From positions 62,001 through 126,000 of the forward strand of contig NW_027488918.1 of assembly GCF_050948215.1 (NCBI RefSeq): 64,000 nt of DNA. Direction: 5' to 3'. The notes under the pieces were generated by a model that did not search any database, was not told where the DNA came from, and saw only the letters and a program-made list of their open reading frames with translations. The position numbers and the translations under genes were made by a program. The DNA comes from Halictus rubicundus (Eukaryota > Arthropoda > Insecta > Hymenoptera > Halictidae). The stretch's first letter is position 1; every line of letters begins with the position of its first letter. Shown here piece after piece: positions 28,834 to 41,577 of the stretch.

Positions 28834-31280
28834 ATGCTATCCTACCCTCTTTTATATCCTATCCTCTATCCTATCCTATCCTCTATCCTATATTATCCTC
28901 TATCCTATCCTATCCTCTATCGTATCCTATCCTCTATCCTGTCCTATCCTCTATCCTATCCTATCCTCTATCCTATCCTATCCTTTATCCTATCCTATCA
29001 TCTATCCTATCCTACCCTGTATCCTATCCTATCCTCTGTCCTATCCTATCCTCTATCCTATCCTCTCCTCTATCCTATCCTATCCTCTATCCTATCCTCT
29101 CCTCTATCCTATCCTATCCTCTATCCGATCCTCTATCCTATCCTATCCTCTATCCTATCCTATACTCTATCCTATCCTATCCTCTATCCTATACTAGCCT
29201 CTACCTTATCCTATCCTCTATCCTATCCAATTACCTATCCTACCCTCTATCCTATCCTATCCTCTATCCTATCCTATCCTATCCTCTATCCTATCCCATC
29301 CTCTATCCTATCCTTTCCTCAATCCTATTATATCCTCTATCCTATCCTATCCTCTATCGTATCCTATCCTCTATCCTGTCCTATCCTCTATCCTATCCTA
29401 TCCTCTATCCTATCCTATCCTTTATCCTATCCTATCATCTATCCTATCCTACCCTGTATCCTATCCTATCCTCTGTCCTATCCTATCCTCTATCCTATCC
29501 TCTCCTCTATCCTATCCTATCCTCTATCCTATCCTCTCCTCTATCCTATCCTATCCTCTATCCTATCCTATCCTATCCTCTATCCGATCCTCTATCCTAG
29601 CCTATCCTCTATTATATCCTATCCTCTATCCTATCCTATCCTCTATCCTATCCTATCCTCTATCCTATCCTCTCCTCTATCCTATCCTATCCTCTATCCT
29701 ATCCTATCCTCTATCCTATCCTATCCTCTATCCTATCCTATCCTCTATCCGATCCTCTATCCTATCCTATCCTCTATCCTATCCTATACTCTATCCTATC
29801 CTATCCTCTATCCTATACTAGCCTCTACCTTATCCTATCCTCTATCCTATCCAATTACCTATCCTACCCTCTATCCTATCCTATCCTCTATCCTATCCTA
29901 TCCTATCCTCTATCCTATCCCATCCTCTATCCTATCCTTTCCTCAATCCTATTATATCCTCTATCCTATCCTATCCTCTATCCTATCCTATCCTCTATCC
30001 TATCCTATCCCCTATCCTATCCTATCCTCTATCCTTTCCTCTATCCTATCCTATCCTCTATCCTATCCTATCCTCTATCCTATCCTATCCTCTATCCTAT
30101 CCTATCCTCTATCCTATCCTATCCTCTATCCTATCCTATCCTCTATCCTATCCTTTCCTCAATCCTATTATATCCTCTATCCTATCCTATCCTCTATCCT
30201 ATCCTATCCTCTATCCTATCCTATCCTCTATCCTATCCTATCCTCTATGCTATCCTACCCTCTTTCCTATCCTATCCTCTATCCTATCCTATCCTCTATC
30301 CTATCCTATCCTCTATCCTATCCTATCCTCTATCCTATCCTATCCTCAATCCTATTATATCCTCTATCCTATCCTATCCTCTATCCTATCCTATCCTCTA
30401 TCCTATCCTATCCTCTATCCTATCCTATCCTCTATGCTATCCTACCCTCTTTCCTATCCTATCCTCTATCCTATCCTATCCTCTATCCTATCCTATCCTC
30501 TATCCTATCCGATCCTCTATCCTATCCTATCCTCTATCCTATCCTATCCTCTATCCTATCCTATCCTCTATCCTATCCTATCCTCTATCCTATCCTTTCC
30601 TCAATCCTATTATATCCTCTATCCTATCCTATCCTCTATCCTATCCTATCCTCTATCCTATCCTATCCCCTATCCTATCCTATCCTCTATCCTTTCCTCT
30701 ATCCTATCCTATCCTCTATCCTATCCTATCCTCTATCCTATCCTATCCTCTATCCTATCCTATCCTCTAACCTATCCTATCCTCTATCCGATACTCTATC
30801 CTATCCTATCCTCTATCCTATCCTATACTCTATCCTATCCTATCCTCTATCCAATCCTATCCTCTATCCTATCCTATCCTCTATCCTATCCTATCGTCTA
30901 TCCTATCCTATCCTCTATCCTATCCTATCGTCTATCCTATCCTATCCTCTATCGTATCCTATCCTCTATCCTATCCTATCCTCTATCCTATCCTACCCTC
31001 TATCCTATCCTATCCTCTATCCTTTCCTCTATCCTATCCTATCCTCTATCCTATCCTATCCTCTATCCTATCCTATCCTCTATCCTATCCTATCCTCTAT
31101 CCTATCCTATCCTCTATCCTATCCTATCCTCTATCCTATCCTATCCTCTATCCTATCCTATCCTCTATCCTATCCTATCCTCTATCCGATCCTCTATCCT
31201 AACCTATCCTCTATCCTATCCTATCCCCTATCCTATCCTATCCTCTATCCTCTCCTCTATCCTATCCTATCCTATCCTCT
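28834..31280 (+). repeat. Domain 4 HOR unit 4 (2447 bp)
   Basis: CCAATTACC lies at +393, 187 bp nearer the start than in units 1-3, and recurs a second time at 29851 (624 bp later), so this unit holds an internal duplication. Paired ATG landmarks at 30247 and 30434 are 2566 bp after the pair in unit 3. Confidence 0.75.
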
Positions 31281-31559
31281 ATGCTATCCTACCCTCTTTC
31301 CTATCCTATCCTCTATCCTATCCTATCCTCTATCCTATATTATCCTCTATCCTATCCTATCCTCTATCGTATCCTATCCTCTATCCTGTCCTATCCTCTA
31401 TCCTATCCTATCCTCTATCCTATCCTATCCTTTATCCTATCCTATCATCTATCCTATCCTACCCTGTATCCTATCCTATCCTCTGTCCTATCCTATCCTC
31501 TATCCTATCCTCTCCTCTATCCTATCCTATCCTCTATCCTATCCTCTCCTCTATCCTAT
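31281..31559 (+). repeat. Start of a fifth domain 4 HOR unit, cut short
   Basis: Begins with the same ATG landmark and variant order as 28834 (offset 2447 bp; CCAATTACC 29227/31674), then runs into sequence collinear with domain 3. The change of partner near 31,560 marks an HOR junction. Confidence 0.7.
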
Positions 31560-33670
31560 CCTATCCTCTATCCGATCCTCTATCCTATCCTATCCTCTAT
31601 CCTATCCTATACTCTATCCTATCCTATCCTCTATCCTATACTAGCCTCTACCTTATCCTATCCTCTATCCTATCCAATTACCTATCCTACCCTCTATCCT
31701 ATCCTATCCTCTATCCTATCCTATCCTATCCTCTATCCTATCCCATCCTCTATCCTATCCTTTCCTCAATCCTATTATATCCTCTATCCTATCCTATCCT
31801 CTATCCTATCCTATCCTCTATCCTATCCTATCCCCTATCCTATCCTATCCTCTATCCTTTCCTCTATCCTATCCTATCCTCTATCCTATCCTATCCTCTA
31901 TCCTATCCTATCCTCTATCCTATCCTATCCTCTATCCTATCCTATCCTCTATCCTATCCTATCCTCTATCCTATCCTATCCTCTATCCTATCCTATCCTC
32001 TATCCTATCCTATACTCTATCCTATCCTATCCTCTATCCTATCCTATCCTCTATCCTATCCTATCCTCTATCCTATCTTATCCTCTATCCTATCCTATCG
32101 TCTATCCTATAATATCCTCTATCCTATCCTATCCTCTATCCTATCCTATCCTCTATCCTATCCTATCCTCTATCCTATCCTATCCTCTATCCTATCCTAT
32201 CCTCTATCCTATCCTATCGTCTATCCTATCCTATCCTCTATCGTATCCTATCCTCTATCCTATCCTATCCTCTATCCTATCCTACCCTCTATCCTATCCT
32301 ATCCTCTATCCTTTCCTCTATCCTATCCTATCCTGTATCCTGTCCTATCCTCTATCCTATCCTATCCTCTATCCTATCCTCTATCCTATCCTATCCTCTA
32401 TCCTATCCTATCCTCTATCCTATCGTATCCTCTATCGTATCCTATCCTCTATCCTATCCTATCCTCTATCCTATCCTTTCCTCTATTCTATCCAATCCTC
32501 TATCCTATCCTATCCTCTATCCTATCCTATCCTCTATCCTATACTATCCTCTATCCTATCCTATCCCCTATCCTATCCTATCCTCTATCTATTCCACTAT
32601 CCTATCCTATCCTCTATCCGATCCTCTATCCTATCCTATCCTGTATCCTGTCCTATCCTCTATCCAATCCTATCCTATATCCTATCCTTCCCTCTATCCT
32701 ATCCTATCCTCTATCCTATCCTATCCTCTATCCTCTATCCTATCCTATCCCCTATCCTATCCTATCCACTATCCGACCCTCTATCCTAGCCTATCCTCTA
32801 TTATATCCTATCCCCTATCCTATCCTATCCTCTATCCTATCCTATCCTCTATCCTATCCTACCCTCTATCCTATCCTATCCTCTATCCTTTCCTCTATCC
32901 TATTCTATCCTCTATCCTATCCTATCCTCTATCCGATCCTCTATCCTATCCTATCCTCTATCGTATCCTATCCTCTATCCTATCCTATCCTCTATCCTAT
33001 CCTCTATCCTATCCTATCCTCTATCCTATCCTATCCTCTATCCTATCCTATCCTCTATCCTATCGTATCCTCTATCGTATCCTATCCTCTATCCTATCCT
33101 ATCCTCTATCCTATCCTTTCCTCTATTCTATCCAATCCTCTATCCTATCCTATCCTCTATCCTATCCTATCCTCTATCCTATACTATCCTCTATCCTATC
33201 CTATCCCCTATCCTATCCTATCCACTATCCGACCCTCTATCCTAGCCTATCCTCTATTATATCCTATCCCCTATCCTATCCTATCCTCTATCCTATCCTA
33301 TCCTCTATCCTATCCTCTCCTCTATCCTATCCTATCCTCTATCCTATCCTATCCTCTATCCTATCCTATCCTCTATCCTATCCTATCCTATCCTCTATCC
33401 TATCCTCTATCCTATCCTCTATACTATCCTATCCTCTATCCTATCCTCTATAATATCGTTTACTCTATCATATCCTATCCTCTATCCTATAATATCATCT
33501 ATCCTATTCTATCCTCTATCCTATCCTCTATCATATCCAATCCTCTATCGTATCCTCTATCCTATCCTATCCTCTATACTATCCTATCCTCTATCCTATC
33601 CTATCCTCTATCCTCTATCCTATCCTATCCTCTATCCTATCCTATCTTCTATCCTCTCCTCTATCCTATC
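31560..33670 (+). repeat. Displaced third copy of part of the 5.9-kb HOR
   Basis: Collinear with about 16,240-18,340 at a constant +15,320 bp: CCGATCC at 16,253/31,573, CCAATTACC 16354/31674, a rare TATCTTATCC near 16,755/32,075, and ATATCGTTTAC 18133/33453. The offset becomes +15,330 (two extra B words) by CTTCTATCCTCTCC at 18,316/33,646. The same 1779-bp CCAATTACC-to-module spacing occurs at 10470-12249, so this is the third copy. Few base differences are visible, for example C to A near 33,423 and 33,578. Confidence 0.85.
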
Positions 33671-34627
33671 CTATCCTCTATCCTATCCTATCCTCTATCC
33701 TATCCTATCCTCTATCCAATCCTATCCTCTATCCTATCCTATCCTCTATCCTATCCTATCCTCTATCCTATCCTATCCTCTATCCTATCCTATCCTCTAT
33801 CCTATCCTATCCTCTATCCTATCCTATCCTCTATCCTATCCTATCCTCTATCCTATCCTCTATCCTATCCTCTATCCTATCCTATCCTCTATCCTATCCT
33901 ATCCTCTATCCTATCGTATCCTCTATCGTATCCTATCCTCTATTCTATCCTATCCTCTATCCTATCCTTTCCTCTATTCTATCCAATCCTCTATCCTATC
34001 CTATCCTCTATCCTATCCTATCCTCTATCCTATACTATCCTCTATCCTATCCTATCCCCTATCCTATCCTATCCTCTATGTATTCCACTATCCTATCCTA
34101 TCCTCTATCCGATCCTCTATCCTATCCTATCCTGTATCCTGTCCTATCCTCTATCCAATCCTATCCTATATCCTATCCTTCCCTCTATCCTATCCTATCC
34201 TCTATCCTATCCTATCCTCTACCCTCTATCCTATCCTATCCCCTATCCTATCCTATCCACTATCCGACCCTCTATCCTAGCCTATCCTCTATTATATCCT
34301 ATCCCCTATCCTATCCTATCCTCTATCCTATCCTATCCTCTATCCTATCCTCTCCTCTATCCTATCCTATCCTCTATCCTATCCTATCCTCTATCCTATC
34401 CTATCCTCTATCCTATCCTATCCTATCCTCTATCCTATCCTCTATCCTATCCTCTATCCTATCCTATCCTCTATCCTATCCTCTATAATATCGTTTACTC
34501 TATCATATCCTATCCTCTATCCTATAATATCATCTATCCTATTCTATCCTCTATCCTATCCTCTATCATATCCAATCCTCTATCCTCTCCTCTATCCTAT
34601 CCTATCCTCTATCCTATCCTATCCTCT
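33671..34627 (+). repeat. Satellite between HOR domains
   Basis: Mostly pure 17-mers, then a variant run resembling the left part of the 2.23-kb HOR (TCGTATCC, CTATTCTATCC, TATTCCAC, CCGATCC, CCTGTATCCTGTCC, CCGACCC) and an ATATCGTTTAC module at 34488. A C-to-G change at 34080 makes TATGTATTCC from the usual TATCTATTCC. Confidence 0.75.
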
Positions 34628-34821
34628 ATGCTATCCTACCCTCTTTCCTATCCTCTCCTCTATCCTATCCTATCCTCTATCCTATCCTATCCTCTATCCT
34701 ATCCTATCCTCTATCCTATCCTATCCTCTATCCTATCCTATCCTCTATCCTATCCTATCCTCTATCCTATCCTATCCTCTATCCTATCCTATCCTCTATC
34801 CTATCCTATCCTCTATCCTAT

Positions 34822-36750
34822 CCTCTCCTCTATCCAATCCTATCCTATATCCTATCCTTTCCTCTATCCTATCCAATCCTCTATCCTATCCTATCCTCTA
34901 TCCTATCGTATCATCTATCGTATCCTATCCTCTATCCTATCCTATCCTCTATCCTATCCTCTATCCTATCCTATCCTCTATCCTATCCTCTATCCTATCC
35001 TATCCTCTATCCTATCCTCTATCCTATCCTATCCTCTATCCTATCCTATCGTCTATCCTAGCCTATCCTCTATCCTATCCTATCCTCTATCCTATCCTAT
35101 ACTCTATCCTATCGTATCCTCTATCGTATCCTATCCTCTATCCTATCCTATCCTCTTTCCTATCCTATCCTCTATCCTATCCTATCCTCTATACTATCCT
35201 ATCCTCTATCCTATCCTATCCTCTTTCCTATCCTATCCTCTATCCTATCCTATCCTCTATCCTATCCTCTATCCTATCCTATCCTATCCTCTATCCTCTA
35301 TCCTCTATCCTCTATCCTCTATCCTCTATCCTCTATCCTCTATCCTCTATCCTCTATCCTCTATCCTCTATCCTCTATCCTCTATCCTCTATCCTCTATC
35401 CTCTATCCTCTATCCTCTATCCTCTATCCTCTATCCTCTATCCTCTATCCTCTATCCTCTATCCTCTATCCTCTATCCTCTATCCTCTATCCTCTATCCT
35501 CTATCCTCTATCCTCTATCCTCTATCCTCTATCCTATCCTATCCTCTATCCTATCCTATCCTCTATCCTATCCTATCCTCTATCCTATCCTATCCTCTAT
35601 CCTATCCTATCCTCTATCCTATCCTATCCTCTATCCTATCCTATCCTCTATCCTATCCTATCCTCTATCCTATCCTATCCTCTATCCTATCCTATCCTCT
35701 ATCCTATCCTATCCTCTATCCTATCCTATCCTCTATCCTATCCTATCCTCTATCCTATCCCATCCTCTATCCTATCCTATCCTCTATCCTATCCTATCCT
35801 CTATCCTATCCTATCTTCTATCCGATCCTCTATCCTATCCTATCCTCTATCCTGTCCTATCCCCTATCCTATCCTATCCTCTATCCTCTCCTCTATCCTA
35901 TCCTATCCTCTATCCTATCGTATCCTCTATCGTATCCTATCCTCTATCCTATCCTATCCTCTATCCTATCCTATCCTCTATCCTATCCTATCCTCTATCC
36001 TATCCTTTCCTCAATCCTATTATATCCTCTATCCTATCCTATCCTCTATCCTATCCTATCCTCTATCCTATCCTATCCCCTATCCTATCCTATCCTCTAT
36101 CCTTTCCTCTATCCTATCCTATCCTCTATCCTATCCTATCCTCTATCCGATCCTCTATCCTATCCTATCCTGTATCCTGTCCTATCCTCTATCCTATCCT
36201 CTATAATATCGTTTACTCTATTATATCCTATCCTCTATCCTATAATATCATCTATCCTATTCTATCCTCTATCCTATCGTCTATCATATCCAATCCTCTA
36301 TCGCATCCTCCACCCTATCGTATCCTCTATCATATCCTATCCTCTATCCTATCCTCTATCCTATCCTCTCCTCTATCCAATCCTAACCTATATCCTATCC
36401 TTTCCTCTATCCTATCCAATCCTCTATCCTATCCTATCCTCTATCCTATCGTATCATCTATCGTATCCTATCCTCTATCCTATCCTATCCTCTATCCTAT
36501 CCTCTATCCTATCCTCTCCTCTATCCAATCCTATCCTCTATCCTATCCTATCCTCTATCCTATCCTATCCTCTATCCTATCCTATCCTCTATCCTATCCT
36601 ATCCTCTATCCTATCCTATCCTCTATCCTATCCTATCCTCTATCCTATCCTATCCTCTATCCTATCCTATCCTCTATCCTATCCTATCCTCTATCCTATC
36701 CTATCCTCTATCCTATCCTATCCTCTATCCTATCCTATCCTCTATCCTAT
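34822..36750 (+). repeat. 1.92-kb tandem duplication, copy 1
   Basis: Starts at CCTCTCCTCTATCCAATCC and matches copy 2 at +1929 bp before the heptamer array and at +1922 bp after it (CCTTTCCTCAA 36004/37926, CCGA 36147/38069, ATATCGTTTAC 36206/38128, TCGCATCC 36301/38223). It ends in a pure 17-mer tract. The module here has the variant TTATATCC where most copies have CATATCC. Confidence 0.9.
35288..35532 (+). repeat. Heptamer array, 35 copies
   Basis: A perfect 245-bp run, exactly 35 x 7. A pure 17-mer tract of more than 200 bp follows directly. The paralogous array in copy 2 has 34 units. Confidence 0.95.
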
Positions 36751-38660
36751 CCTCTCCTCTATCCAATCCTATCCTATATCCTATCCTTTCCTCTATCCTA
36801 TCCAATCCTCTATCCTATCCTATCCTCTATCCTATCGTATCATCTATCGTATCCTATCCTCTATCCTATCCTATCCTCTATCCTATCCTCTATCCTATCC
36901 TATCCTCTATCCTATCCTCTATCCTATCCTATCCTCTATCCTATCCTCTATCCTATCCTATCCTCTATCCTATCCTATCGTCTATCCTAGCCTATCCTCT
37001 ATCCTATCCTATCCTCTATCCTATCCTATACTCTATCCTATCGTATCCTCTATCGTATCCTATCCTCTATCCTATCCTATCCTCTTTCCTATCCTATCCT
37101 CTATCCTATCCTATCCTCTATACTATCCTATCCTCTATCCTATCCTATCCTCTTTCCTATCCTATCCTCTATCCTATCCTATCCTCTATCCTATCCTCTA
37201 TCCTATCCTATCCTATCCTCTATCCTCTATCCTCTATCCTCTATCCTCTATCCTCTATCCTCTATCCTCTATCCTCTATCCTCTATCCTCTATCCTCTAT
37301 CCTCTATCCTCTATCCTCTATCCTCTATCCTCTATCCTCTATCCTCTATCCTCTATCCTCTATCCTCTATCCTCTATCCTCTATCCTCTATCCTCTATCC
37401 TCTATCCTCTATCCTCTATCCTCTATCCTCTATCCTCTATCCTCTATCCTCTATCCTATCCTATCCTCTATCCTATCCTATCCTCTATCCTATCCTATCC
37501 TCTATCCTATCCTATCCTCTATCCTATCCTATCCTCTATCCTATCCTATCCTCTATCCTATCCTATCCTCTATCCTATCCTATCCTCTATCCTATCCTAT
37601 CCTCTATCCTATCCTATCCTCTATCCTATCCTATCCTCTATCCTATCCTATCCTCTATCCTATCCTATCCTCTATCCTATCCCATCCTCTATCCTATCCT
37701 ATCCTCTATCCTATCCTATCCTCTATCCTATCCTATCTTCTATCCGATCCTCTATCCTATCCTATCCTCTATCCTGTCCTATCCCCTATCCTATCCTATC
37801 CTCTATCCTCTCCTCTATCCTATCCTATCCTCTATCCTATCGTATCCTCTATCGTATCCTATCCTCTATCCTATCCTATCCTCTATCCTATCCTATCCTC
37901 TATCCTATCCTATCCTCTATCCTATCCTTTCCTCAATCCTATTATATCCTCTATCCTATCCTATCCTCTATCCTATCCTATCCTCTATCCTATCCTATCC
38001 CCTATCCTATCCTATCCTCTATCCTTTCCTCTATCCTATCCTATCCTCTATCCTATCCTATCCTCTATCCGATCCTCTATCCTATCCTATCCTGTATCCT
38101 GTCCTATCCTCTATCCTATCCTCTATAATATCGTTTACTCTATTATATCCTATCCTCTATCCTATAATATCATCTATCCTATTCTATCCTCTATCCTATC
38201 GTCTATCATATCCAATCCTCTATCGCATCCTCCACCCTATCGTATCCTCTATCATATCCTATCCTCTATCCTATCCTCTATCCTATCCTCTCCTCTATCC
38301 AATCCTAACCTATATCCTATCCTTTCCTCTATCCTATCCAATCCTCTATCCTATCCTATCCTCTATCCTATCGTATCATCTATCGTATCCTATCCTCTAT
38401 CCTATCCTATCCTCTATCCTATCCTCTATCCTATCCTCTCCTCTATCCAATCCTATCCTCTATCCTATCCTATCCTCTATCCTATCCTATCCTCTATCCT
38501 ATCCTATCCTCTATCCTATCCTATCCTCTATCCTATCCTATCCTCTATCCTATCCTATCCTCTATCCTATCCTATCCTCTATCCTATCCTATCCTCTATC
38601 CTATCCTATCCTCTATCCTATCCTATCCTCTATCCTATCCTATCCTCTATCCTATCCTAT
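36751..38660 (+). repeat. 1.92-kb tandem duplication, copy 2
   Basis: Every landmark matches copy 1, including the rare CCTAGCC (35,051-35,062 versus 36,980-36,991) and CACCCTATCG. The two copies differ in length by a single heptamer unit as far as I can follow. Confidence 0.9.
37217..37454 (+). repeat. Heptamer array, 34 copies
   Basis: A perfect 238-bp run, exactly 34 x 7, one unit shorter than its partner at 35288, and likewise followed by a pure 17-mer tract. Confidence 0.95.
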
Positions 38661-38840
38661 CCTCTATCCGATCCTCTATCCTATCCTATCCCCTATCCTA
38701 TCCTATCCTCTATCCTCTCCTCTATCCTATCCTATCCTCTATCCTATCCTATCCTCTATGCTATCCTACCCTCTTTCCTATCCTATCCTCTATCCTATCC
38801 TATCCTCTATCCTATCCTATCCTCTATCCTATCCTATCCT

Positions 38841-41280
38841 CTATCGTATCCTATCCTCTATCCTGTCCTATCCTCTATCCTATCCTATCCTCTATCCTAT
38901 CCTATCCTTTATCCTATCCTATCCTCTATCCTATCCTACCCTCTATCCTATCCTATCCTCTATCCTATCCTATCCTCTATCCTATCCTCTCCTCTATCCT
39001 ATCCTACCCTCTATCCTATCCTCTCCTCTATCCTATCCTATCCTCTATCCTATCCTATCCTATCCTCTATCCGATCCTCTATCCTAGCCTATCCTCTATT
39101 ATATCCTATCCTCTATCCTATCCTATCGTCTATCCTATCCTATCCTCTATCCTATCCTATCCTCTATCCTATCCTATCCTCTATCCTATCCTATCCTATC
39201 CTCTATCCTATCCTCTATCCTATACTCTATCCTACCCTCTATCCTATCCTCTATCCTATCCTATCCTCTATCCTATCCTCTATAATATCGTTTACTCTAT
39301 CATATCCTATCCTCTATCCTATAATATCATCTATCCTATTCTATCCTCTATCCTATCCTTTATCCTATCCTATCCTCTATCCTATCCTATCGTCTATCCT
39401 ATCCTATCCTCTATCCTATCCTATCCTCTATCCTATCGTATCCTCTATCGTATCCTATCCTCTATCCTATCCTATCCTCTATCCTATCCTATCCTCTATC
39501 CTATCCTATCCTCTATCCTATCCTATCCTATCCTCTATCCTATCCTATCCTCTATCCTATCCTATCCTCTATCCTATCCTCTCCTCTATCCAATCCTATC
39601 CTATATCCTATCCTTTCCTCTATCCTATCCAATCCTCTATCCTATCCTATCCTCTATCCTATCGTATCATCTATCGTATCCTATCCTCTATCCTATCCTA
39701 TCCTCTATCCTATCCTATCCTCTATCCTATCCTCTATCCTATCCTATCCTCTATCCTATCCTCTATCCTATCCTATCCTCTATCCTATCGTATCATCTAT
39801 CGTATCCTATCCTCTATCCTATCCTATCCTCTATCCTATCCTATCCTCTATCCTATCCTCTATCCTATCCTATCCTCTATCCTATCCTCTATCCTATCCT
39901 ATCCTCTATCCTATCCTCTATCCTATCCTATCCTCTATCCTATCCTATCGTCTATCCTATCCTATCCTCTATCCTATCCTATCCTCTATCCTATCCTATA
40001 CTCTATCCTATCGTATCCTCTATCGTATCCTATCCTCTATCCTATCCTATCCTCTTTCCTATCCTATCCTCTATCCTATCCTATCCTCTATACTATCCTA
40101 TCCTCTATCCTATCCTATCCTCTTTCCTATCCTATCCTCTATCCTATCCTATCCTCTATCCTATCCTATCCTCTATCCTATCCTCTATCCTATCCTATCC
40201 TCTATCCTATCCTCTATCCTATCCTATCCTCTATCCTATCCTATCCTCTATCCTATCCTCTATCCTATCCTCTATCCTATCCTATCGTCTATCCTATCCT
40301 ATCCTCTATCCTATCCTATCCTCTATCCTATCCTATCGTCTATCCTATCCTATCCTCTATCCTATCCTATCCTCTATCCTATCCTATCCTCTATCCTATC
40401 CTATCCTCTATCCGATCCTCTATCCTATCCTATCCTGTATCCTGTCCTATCCTCTATCCTATCCTCTATAATATCGTTTACTCTATCATATCCTATCCTC
40501 TTTCCTATCCTATCCTCTATCCTATCCTATCCTCTATCCTATCCTATCCTCTATATTATCCTATCCTCTATCCTCTATCCTCTATCCTCTATCCTCTATC
40601 CTCTATCCTATCCTATCCTCTATCCTCTATCCTCTATCCTATCCTATCCTATCCTCTATCCTATCCTATCCTCTATCCTATCCTATCCTCTATCCTATCC
40701 TATCCTCTATCCTATCCTATCCTCTATCCTATCCTATCCTATCCTCTATCCTATCCTATCCTCTATCCTATCCTATCCTCTATCCTATCCTCTATCCTAT
40801 CCTATCCTCTATCCTATCCTATCCTCTATCCTATCCTATCCTCTATCCTATCCTATCCTCTATCCTATCCTATCCTCTATCCGATCCTCTATCCTATCCT
40901 ATCCTGTATCCTGTCCTATCCTCTATCCTATCCTCTATAATATCGTTTACTCTATCATATCCTTTCCTCTATCCTATAATATCATCTATCCTATTCTATC
41001 CTCTATCCTATCGTCTATCATATCCAATCCTCTATCGCATCCTCCATCCTATCGTATCCTCTATCCTATCCTATCCTTTATCCTATCCTCTATCCTATCC
41101 TATCCTTTATCCTATCCTCTCCTCTATCCAATCCTATCCTATATCCTATCCTTTCCTCTATCCTATCCAATCCTCTATCCTATCCTATCCTCTATCCTAT
41201 CGTATCATCTATCGTATCCTATCCTCTATCCTATCCTATCCTCTATCCTATCCTATCCTCTATCCTATCCTATCCTCTAT
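38841..41280 (+). repeat. Domain 6 unit a (pair of 46171-48593 at +7330 bp)
   Basis: Landmarks at exactly +7330 bp in unit d: CTATCGTATC 38841/46171, CCGATCCTC 39071/46401, ATATCGTTTAC 39285/46615, 40471/47801 and 40940/48270, TCGCATCC 41035/48365. One 17-bp unit is lost in unit d before CCGATCCTCTCC (41281/48594). The ATG landmark at 38758, just before this unit, is not present before unit d. Confidence 0.85.
40565..40606 (+). repeat. Heptamer array, 6 copies
   Basis: Starts 94 bp after a short-form ATATCGTTTAC module (40471) and directly after CTATATTATCCTAT. A further three heptamers follow after one ABB-like step. Confidence 0.9.
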
Positions 41281-41577
41281 CCGATCCTCTCCTCTATCCA
41301 ATCCTATCCTATATCCTATCCTTTCCTCTATCCTATCCAATCCTCTATCCTATCCTATCCTCTATCCTATCGTATCATCTATCGTATCCTATCCTCTATC
41401 CTATCCTATCCTCTATCCTATCCTCTATCCTATCCTCTCCTCTATCCAATCCTATCCTCTATCCTATCCTATCCTCTATCCTATCCTATCCTCTATCCTA
41501 TCCTATCCTCTATCCTATCCTATCCTCTATCCTATCCTATCCTCTATCCTATCCTATCCTCTATCCTATCCTATCCT

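Larger units (their letters stand above)
19967..31280 (+). repeat. Domain 4: family of 2.1-2.9-kb HORs
   Basis: The ATG landmark followed by CTATATTATCC, CTATCGTATCC, CCTGTCC, CCTTTATCC and CATCTATCC starts each unit, at 21416, 24365, 26705, 28834 and 31281. A second ATG landmark lies within units at 22426, 25392/25579, 27681/27868 and 30247/30434. The ATATCGTTTAC module present on both sides of this domain is absent from it, while CCAATTACC recurs in every unit. 19967-21415 looks like the right-hand part of an earlier unit. Confidence 0.8.
8422..31682 (+). repeat. CCAATTACC variant landmark, 10 copies
   Basis: Present at 8422, 10470, 14391, 16354, 21996, 24945, 27285, 29227, 29851 and 31674, and not seen outside 8.4-31.7 kb. 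It always follows ACTAGCCTCTACC and precedes TATCCTACCC. The copy at 27285 has a GTCC change just upstream. It serves as the phase marker for domains 3 and 4. Confidence 0.9.
1003..38760 (+). repeat. CTATGCTATCCTACCC landmark (source of spurious ATG codons)
   Basis: ATG positions: 1003, 1529, 2059, 2798, 5440, 7337, 8012, 14083, 19967, 21416, 22426, 24365, 25392, 25579, 26705, 27681, 27868, 28834, 30247, 30434, 31281, 34628, 38758. Each is a B word with C changed to G, followed by TACCC and usually TTTCC changes. None lies to the right of 38.8 kb. It is a repeat variant, not a translation start: no ribosome-binding or Kozak-like context sets it apart and the frame that follows is pure satellite. 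Confidence 0.88.

Noticed and set aside
25392..29600. Open frame of 1402 codons, overlapping other long frames
   Set aside because: Same artefact; it covers nearly two HOR units, and overlapping frames at 25579-27255 and 28834-31644 are equally open.
31560..33670. A transposed mobile element explaining the 15.3-kb displaced copy
   Set aside because: The segment is satellite only, with no terminal repeats, target duplication or transposase.
30434..38128. Open frame of 2564 codons resembling a giant repetitive protein
   Set aside because: It runs across several HOR junctions and two heptamer arrays and ends at the TAA made by the ATAATATCG variant. Copies differ by 17-, 7- and 5-bp steps, which would shift the frame, so there is no sign of coding constraint.
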